This document shows positions 58,930 through 64,000 of a DNA stretch of 64,000 bases, one piece after another (position 1 is the stretch's first letter; every line of letters starts with the position of its first letter). The notes under the pieces are model-generated. The model searched no databases, was not told where the DNA came from, and worked only from the letters and a program-made list of their open reading frames with translations. A program made the position numbers and the translations under genes. The stretch spans positions 3,162,001 through 3,226,000 of the forward strand of contig OZ244212.1 in the NCBI GenBank assembly GCA_965216695.1, read 5' to 3'. The stretch is from G965216695 sp965216695 (lineage in GTDB: Bacteria; Pseudomonadota; Gammaproteobacteria; Pseudomonadales; Azotimanducaceae).

Positions 58930-61900
58930 TTGAAAGATCTGCTCAATCTGCTGAAGACTCAAGGCACCGCTGTCGACGATTTCGATTCGTTGCGAATCGG
59001 TCTCGCATCGCCGGACATGATCCGATCCTGGTCGTTCGGTGAAGTCAAAAAGCCGGAAACGATCAATTACCGTACGTTCAAGCCGGAACGCGACGGGTTG
59101 TTCTGCGCCCGTATATTCGGTCCGATCAAGGACTACGAATGCCTTTGCGGCAAGTACAAGCGGCTGAAGCATCGCGGCGTTATCTGCGAAAAGTGCGGCG
59201 TGGAAGTCACGCTCACCAAGGTGCGGCGCGAACGCATGGGCCACATAGAACTTGCGAGCCCGGTCGCGCACATCTGGTTTCTGAAGTCGCTGCCGTCCCG
59301 TATCGGTCTGCTGCTGGACATGACGCTGCGCGACATTGAGCGCGTTCTGTACTTCGAGTCGCACGTTGTGGTCGACCCGGGCCTCACCGACCTCGACACG
59401 GGTCAGTTGCTGACGGACGAGGAGTACTACGCCAAGCTCGAGGAGTTTGGCGATGAGTTCGATGCGCGTATGGGCGCCGAGGCGGTCAAAGCGCTGCTCG
59501 ACAACATGGACATGGACGGTGACATCGCGCAGCTGCGCGAGGAGATTCCGGCAACCAACTCGGAAACGAAGATCAAGAAGCTGTCCAAGCGGCTGAAGCT
59601 GATGGAAGCGTTCGTCAATTCGGGTAACAAGCCGGAATGGATGATCATGACGGTGTTGCCGGTTCTGCCACCGGATCTGCGGCCGCTTGTGCCGCTGGAC
59701 GGCGGGCGGTTCGCAACGTCGGATCTGAACGATCTGTATCGGCGCGTCATCAACCGAAACAATCGCCTGAAGCGGCTGCTGGATCTGTCTGCACCGGACA
59801 TCATTGTGCGCAACGAAAAGAGGATGCTTCAGGAAGCGGTGGATGCGTTGCTGGACAACGGTCGCCGCGGTCGTGCCATCACCGGTTCCAACAAGCGCCC
59901 GCTGAAGTCGCTCGCAGATATGATCAAGGGCAAGCAGGGCCGCTTCCGTCAGAACCTGCTGGGTAAGCGGGTGGACTACTCCGGCCGTTCGGTCATCGTA
60001 GTGGGGCCGACATTGCGGCTGCACCAGTGCGGGCTGCCGAAGAAGATGGCTCTCGAGCTCTTCAAACCCTTCATCTTCGGCAAGCTGGAGGCGCGTGGAC
60101 TCGCTACCACAATCAAAGCTGCGAAGAAGATGGTAGAGCGGGAAACGGCGGAGGTCTGGGACATTCTCGCGGAGGTGATTCGCGAGCACCCGGTGCTGCT
60201 CAACCGTGCGCCTACGCTGCACCGACTCGGAATTCAGGCGTTCGAGCCGGTTCTGATCGAAGGGAAGGCCATTCAACTCCACCCGCTGGTATGTACTGCT
60301 TACAACGCAGACTTCGATGGCGACCAGATGGCGGTACACGTACCGCTTACGCTCGAAGCGCAGCTTGAAAGCCGTGCGCTGATGATGTCGACCAACAACA
60401 TCCTTTCACCGGCGAGCGGTGAGCCGATTATCGTGCCGTCGCAGGACGTGGTACTGGGTCTGTACTACATGACCCGCGAACGTATCAATGCGGAAGGTGA
60501 AGGCATGACCTTTGCCGACATCACCGAGGTGCACCGCGCGTATAACGCCCGCAAGGTCGATCTGCACGCCAAGATCAAGGTGCGGATCGAGGAAGTGGTG
60601 GCGGACGAAAGCGGCGCGCTGATGGAAACGCGTACGCTGTATGACACCACCGTCGGACGGGCGTTGCTCTACGAGATGGTGCCGAAGCTGCTGCCGTTTG
60701 CGCTCGTCAACCGGGCGATGGACAAGCGCGCGATCTCCAACCTGATCAACAGCTGTTACCGCAACGTCGGACTTAAAGACACGGTGATCTTCGCCGACCG
60801 TCTGATGTACACCGGGTTCGCGCATTCGACTGCGTCGGGTGCATCCATTGGTGTGGATGACTTCGTGATCCCGGTGGACAAAGCCACGATCATTGCGGAC
60901 GCAGAACAGGAAGTTGCGGAGATCGAGGCGCAGTACGCGTCGGGTCTGGTGACACAGGGCGAAAAGTACAACAAGGTGGTGGACATCTGGTCGCGCGCGA
61001 ACGAAATGGTTGCGCGCTCGATGATGGATGGGATATCGATCGAACGCGTCGCCAACCGTGAAGGCGACGACGAAGAGCAGGCGTCGTTCAACTCCGTGTA
61101 CATCTATGCGGACTCTGGCGCACGGGGTTCGCCCGCGCAGATCCGGCAGCTTGCCGGCATGCGTGGTCTGATGACCCGGCCGGACGGCAGCATCATCGAA
61201 AACGCCATCACCGCCAATTTCCGCGAAGGCCTCTCGGTGAACGAGTACTTCATCTCGACGCACGGGGCGCGCAAAGGCCTGGCAGATACGGCGTTGAAGA
61301 CCGCTAACTCCGGTTACCTCACGCGCCGGCTGGTGGACGTGGCGCAGGACGTGGTGGTAACCCACGAGGATTGCGGCACGGACCAGGGCCTGTTCGTTCA
61401 GGCGATCATCGAGGGCGGTGACGTGGTAGAACCGCTGGGTGATCGCGTGCTCGGTCGCGTGGTGGCAAACGACGTGATGACGCCCAACGGCGAGGACGTC
61501 CTGATTCCGCGTAATACCATGCTGGACGAAAACTGGGTCGAGCAGCTCGAGGAACTTGGCGTAGACGAACTCGTGGTTCGCTCGTCGATCACCTGCGCGA
61601 CCGAGTACGGCGTATGCAGTCAGTGCTACGGTCGCGACCTTGCACGCGGTCATCTCGTGAACGTGGGCGAAGCCGTAGGGGTCATTGCGGCCCAGTCGAT
61701 CGGTGAGCCAGGCACGCAGTTGACGATGCGGACCTTCCATATCGGCGGTGCAGCGTCTCGGGCGACGGCGGTGGACAGTGTTCAGGTCAAACACGGCGGT
61801 TCGGTCCGCATGCACAACCTGAAAACGGTGCAGCGCACCAGCGGCGAACTCGTTGCCGTGTCCCGTTCGGGTGAAATCGCGATTGCGGACGACCACGGAC

Positions 61901-63144
61901 GTGAGCGCGAGCGTTACAAGCTGCCCTACGGTGCGGTGATCAGCGTCGCCGAGGGTGATGCTGTGGAAGCCGGTCAGGTCGTGGCTCAGTGGGATCCGCA
62001 TACACACCCGATCGTGACCGAGGTGGCAGGAACGGTCCGGCTCGAGGACATGGAAGAGGGTTTGTCGATCAATCGACAAACCGATGAACTCACGGGTCTG
62101 ACCAATATCACCGTGATGGATCCGAAGGATCGTCCGAGTGCGGGTAAAGATTTGCGACCAGCCGTATCGCTGATTGATGGCGAGGAACTGGTGCTGCTGC
62201 CGGGCACGGATGTACCGGCCCATTACCTGCTGCCGAGCAGCGCCATTCTCAGTCTCGAGAACGGTGGTGCCGTCGGCGTTGGCGACATTATCGCCAGAAT
62301 TCCGCAGGAAGGGTCAAAGACCCGGGACATCACGGGCGGTCTACCGCGTGTGGCAGACCTGTTCGAAGCCCGCAAACCGAAGGAGCCCGCGATTCTTGCG
62401 GAAGCCACCGGTACCGTGGGATTCGGGAAGGAAACCAAAGGCAAGCGACGCCTCGTAATCACACCGCCGGACGGCGATCCGGTGGAAACGCTGATACCCA
62501 AGTGGCGCACCATTGGCGTCTTCGAGGGCGAACACGTGGAACGGGGCGAGGTTGTGTGTGACGGACCGCCCGCGCCACACGACATTCTGCGCCTGAAGGG
62601 TGTAGAGGAGCTGGCGAAGTACATCATCAACGAGATTCAAGAGGTGTACCGGCTGCAGGGTGTGACGATCAATGACAAACACATTGAGGTGATCGTCCGG
62701 CAGATGCTCCGCAAGGCGGAGATCATGGATCCGGGCGATTCGCTGCTGATCCGCGGCGAGCAGGTGGAGTACAACAACGTGGTCCGCGTGAATGCGGAAA
62801 TGGAAGCGGAAGACAAGCAGCCGGCCAAGTTCGAGCGGGTGTTGCTGGGAATCACCAAAGCATCGCTTGCGACCGAGTCGTTCCTGTCCGCGGCGTCGTT
62901 CCAGGAGACCACCCGGGTTCTGACCGAAGCCGCGGTTACCGGAAAGCAGGATTTCCTGCGCGGCCTGAAGGAAAACGTCGTTGTCGGACGCCTGATTCCA
63001 GCGGGCACGGGCCTTACCTACCATCGCGAGCGGAAGCTCCGGCGCGAGGAGGAAACGGCCGCCCGGCTTGCCAAGGAGCAGGGCGCGACGGCGGACGAGA
63101 TCGAGCAGGCATTGTCCGAGGCGCTCAGCTCCAGCGAGGACTGA
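58930..63144 (+). CDS. rpoC: RNA polymerase subunit beta prime
   Basis: Largest polymerase subunit, 1404 residues (E. coli 1407). The N-terminal zinc finger CLCGKYKRLKHRGVICEKCG is visible in parts (CLCGKYKR, CEKCGVE), the active-site NADFDGDQM is intact, and the second zinc site includes CATEYGVCSQCYGRD. The start is TTG 58930 after GGAGGAAAGG. It follows rpoB by 77 nt. Confidence 0.98.
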   Translation: MKDLLNLLKTQGTAVDDFDSLRIGLASPDMIRSWSFGEVKKPETINYRTFKPERDGLFCARIFGPIKDYECLCGKYKRLKHRGVICEKCGVEVTLTKVRRERMGHIELASPVAHIWFLKSLPSRIGLLLDMTLRDIERVLYFESHVVVDPGLTDLDTGQLLTDEEYYAKLEEFGDEFDARMGAEAVKALLDNMDMDGDIAQLREEIPATNSETKIKKLSKRLKLMEAFVNSGNKPEWMIMTVLPVLPPDLRPLVPLDGGRFATSDLNDLYRRVINRNNRLKRLLDLSAPDIIVRNEKRMLQEAVDALLDNGRRGRAITGSNKRPLKSLADMIKGKQGRFRQNLLGKRVDYSGRSVIVVGPTLRLHQCGLPKKMALELFKPFIFGKLEARGLATTIKAAKKMVERETAEVWDILAEVIREHPVLLNRAPTLHRLGIQAFEPVLIEGKAIQLHPLVCTAYNADFDGDQMAVHVPLTLEAQLESRALMMSTNNILSPASGEPIIVPSQDVVLGLYYMTRERINAEGEGMTFADITEVHRAYNARKVDLHAKIKVRIEEVVADESGALMETRTLYDTTVGRALLYEMVPKLLPFALVNRAMDKRAISNLINSCYRNVGLKDTVIFADRLMYTGFAHSTASGASIGVDDFVIPVDKATIIADAEQEVAEIEAQYASGLVTQGEKYNKVVDIWSRANEMVARSMMDGISIERVANREGDDEEQASFNSVYIYADSGARGSPAQIRQLAGMRGLMTRPDGSIIENAITANFREGLSVNEYFISTHGARKGLADTALKTANSGYLTRRLVDVAQDVVVTHEDCGTDQGLFVQAIIEGGDVVEPLGDRVLGRVVANDVMTPNGEDVLIPRNTMLDENWVEQLEELGVDELVVRSSITCATEYGVCSQCYGRDLARGHLVNVGEAVGVIAAQSIGEPGTQLTMRTFHIGGAASRATAVDSVQVKHGGSVRMHNLKTVQRTSGELVAVSRSGEIAIADDHGRERERYKLPYGAVISVAEGDAVEAGQVVAQWDPHTHPIVTEVAGTVRLEDMEEGLSINRQTDELTGLTNITVMDPKDRPSAGKDLRPAVSLIDGEELVLLPGTDVPAHYLLPSSAILSLENGGAVGVGDIIARIPQEGSKTRDITGGLPRVADLFEARKPKEPAILAEATGTVGFGKETKGKRRLVITPPDGDPVETLIPKWRTIGVFEGEHVERGEVVCDGPPAPHDILRLKGVEELAKYIINEIQEVYRLQGVTINDKHIEVIVRQMLRKAEIMDPGDSLLIRGEQVEYNNVVRVNAEMEAEDKQPAKFERVLLGITKASLATESFLSAASFQETTRVLTEAAVTGKQDFLRGLKENVVVGRLIPAGTGLTYHRERKLRREEETAARLAKEQGATADEIEQALSEALSSSED

Positions 63145-63176
63145 GGCGGTTCTGATGGGCTGCGGAGGGTCGCGGG

Positions 63177-63205
63177 TTGCGTATGCTGCCGGGCGCCCGT
63201 AAAAT
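63177..63205 (+). promoter_or_regulatory. Promoter of the rpsL (str) operon
   Basis: TTGCGT (63177-63182) and TAAAAT (63200-63205), 17-nt spacer, in the 144-nt rpoC-rpsL gap and 84 nt before rpsL. The -10 is followed by a GC-rich segment. Confidence 0.6.
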
Positions 63206-63288
63206 CCGCGGCCCGTTGCTCCGAGCCGGTATGTGCCGGACCGCAACGGACAGGACGCAGAGCGAATTTGAGAGGGTAGAAAGAGTAG

Positions 63289-63660
63289 ATGGCAACGATC
63301 AGCCAATTGGTGCGCAAACCGCGCAAGCGCAAGGTGGAGAAGAACATCGTGCCGGCGCTGCAAGGCTGTCCGCAGAAACGCGGCGTTTGCACGCGTGTGT
63401 ACACCACAACACCGAAGAAACCCAATTCTGCGTTGCGTAAAGTCTGCCGGGTGCGCCTCACCAACGGGTATGAAGTTACCAGTTACATCGGCGGTGAGGG
63501 CCACAACCTGCAGGAACACTCAGTCGTGCTGATTCGCGGCGGCCGGGTGAAAGATCTGCCGGGCGTCCGCTACCACACGATTCGCGGCACGCTGGATACG
63601 TCAGGCGTTTCAGACCGCCGGCAATCTCGGTCCAAATACGGAGCCAAGCGCCCGAAATAA
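63289..63660 (+). CDS. rpsL: 30S ribosomal protein S12
   Basis: A 123-residue decoding-centre protein. TTPKKPNSALRK and GGRVKDLPGVRYH carry the residues altered in streptomycin-resistant strains, all in the sensitive form. It starts the str operon; ATG 63289 follows GAGGGTAGAAAG. Confidence 0.97.
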   Translation: MATISQLVRKPRKRKVEKNIVPALQGCPQKRGVCTRVYTTTPKKPNSALRKVCRVRLTNGYEVTSYIGGEGHNLQEHSVVLIRGGRVKDLPGVRYHTIRGTLDTSGVSDRRQSRSKYGAKRPK

Positions 63661-63742
63661 CGCCGCTTTCAACAACCCGACACTGCCACTCCAGTAAGGC
63701 CCCGGCATCTGTCCGGGGAATTCCTGAAGCAAGGAGATCACC

Positions 63743-64000
63743 ATGCCCAGAAGACGAGTCGTCGCCAAGCGCGAGATTCTTCCAGATCCCAAGTACCACA
63801 ACACGACGGTAGCCAAGTTCATCAACCACGTGATGGTGAGCGGAAAGAAAGCCGTTGCCGAACGCATCGTTTACGGAGCCCTCGGCCGTATCGAAGAACG
63901 CAGTCATCCGGATCCGGTGGAGGTGTTCGAACGGGCGCTGGAAGCGGTATCACCGATGGTCGAAGTCAAATCGCGGCGGGTCGGTGGTGCGACGTACCAG
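63743..64000 (+). CDS. rpsG: 30S ribosomal protein S7 (5' part)
   Basis: The first 86 residues of S7 (full length about 156), cut by the window edge. MPRRRVVAKREILPDPK, FINHVMVSGKK and VEVKSRRVGGATYQ match the family. ATG 63743 follows AAGGAG. fusA and a second tuf are expected downstream. Confidence 0.96.
   Translation, partial: MPRRRVVAKREILPDPKYHNTTVAKFINHVMVSGKKAVAERIVYGALGRIEERSHPDPVEVFERALEAVSPMVEVKSRRVGGATYQ

Noticed and set aside
60406..62223. 605-residue open frame antisense to rpoC, with 58906-60339 similar
   Set aside because: Same shadow effect; composition is rich in Arg, His and Gln with no recognisable domain.

Overview
The window is a housekeeping stretch of a gammaproteobacterial chromosome. 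The evidence is the 16S/23S/5S sequences, the class-typical order rlmE-ftsH-folP-glmM-tpiA-secG-tRNA-rimP-nusA-infB-rbfA-truB-rpsO-pnp, the tRNA-tuf-secE-nusG-rplKAJL-rpoBC block, and synteny with Pseudomonas around dksA-gluQ-cbrB-pcnB-pgi-acs and erpA-anmK-M23 peptidase-tyrS. I cannot place it below class from memory. Coding density is high, and no CRISPR, prophage or insertion sequence was seen.

Layout. 1-15.9 kb: end of a probable MscS-type channel gene, yhbY (divergent), then the plus-strand cell-envelope, folate and translation run from rlmE to pnp, with tRNA-Leu and initiator tRNA-Met before rimP. 15.9-25.3 kb: a 2OG-Fe(II) oxygenase-like gene, then a minus-strand block dksA, gluQ, a degenerate CbrB-like regulator, pcnB, a deoxynucleoside kinase, pgi and acs. 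25.4-36.1 kb: aminotransferase, sfsA, a PfkB kinase, hemL, hemJ, a ClC channel, a DUF6776-type protein, bactofilin, erpA, anmK and an M23 peptidase. 36.4-45 kb: tyrS and an rRNA operon (16S, tRNA-Ile, tRNA-Ala, 23S, 5S). 45-49.3 kb: an SDR, a small membrane protein, an acyltransferase, birA and a SPOR protein. 49.3-64 kb: four tRNAs, tuf, tRNA-Trp, secE, nusG, L11/L1/L10/L7-L12, rpoB, rpoC, rpsL and the start of rpsG.

The most striking element is in the 23S gene. Helix 69 is interrupted by two group I introns, after E. coli positions 1917 and 1931, leaving an internal exon of only 14 nt. The first intron (812 nt) carries a LAGLIDADG homing endonuclease gene; the second (325 nt) has none. Their cores are clearly related, with at least one compensatory base change in a shared stem, so they look like sibling introns in adjacent sites of one conserved target.

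Other points of note: yhbY appears to start at an AUA codon; tuf uses almost only G-ending codons until an abrupt change about 12 codons before its stop; DksA has a lysine-rich N-terminal tail of about 90 residues; the CbrB-like regulator has lost its receiver, GAFTGA and Walker B residues together with its partner cbrA; folK-panBCD and coaX are missing from their usual places; the initiator tRNA has a U1-U72 mismatch; and four promoters for translation genes share a TTGCG-type -35 box.
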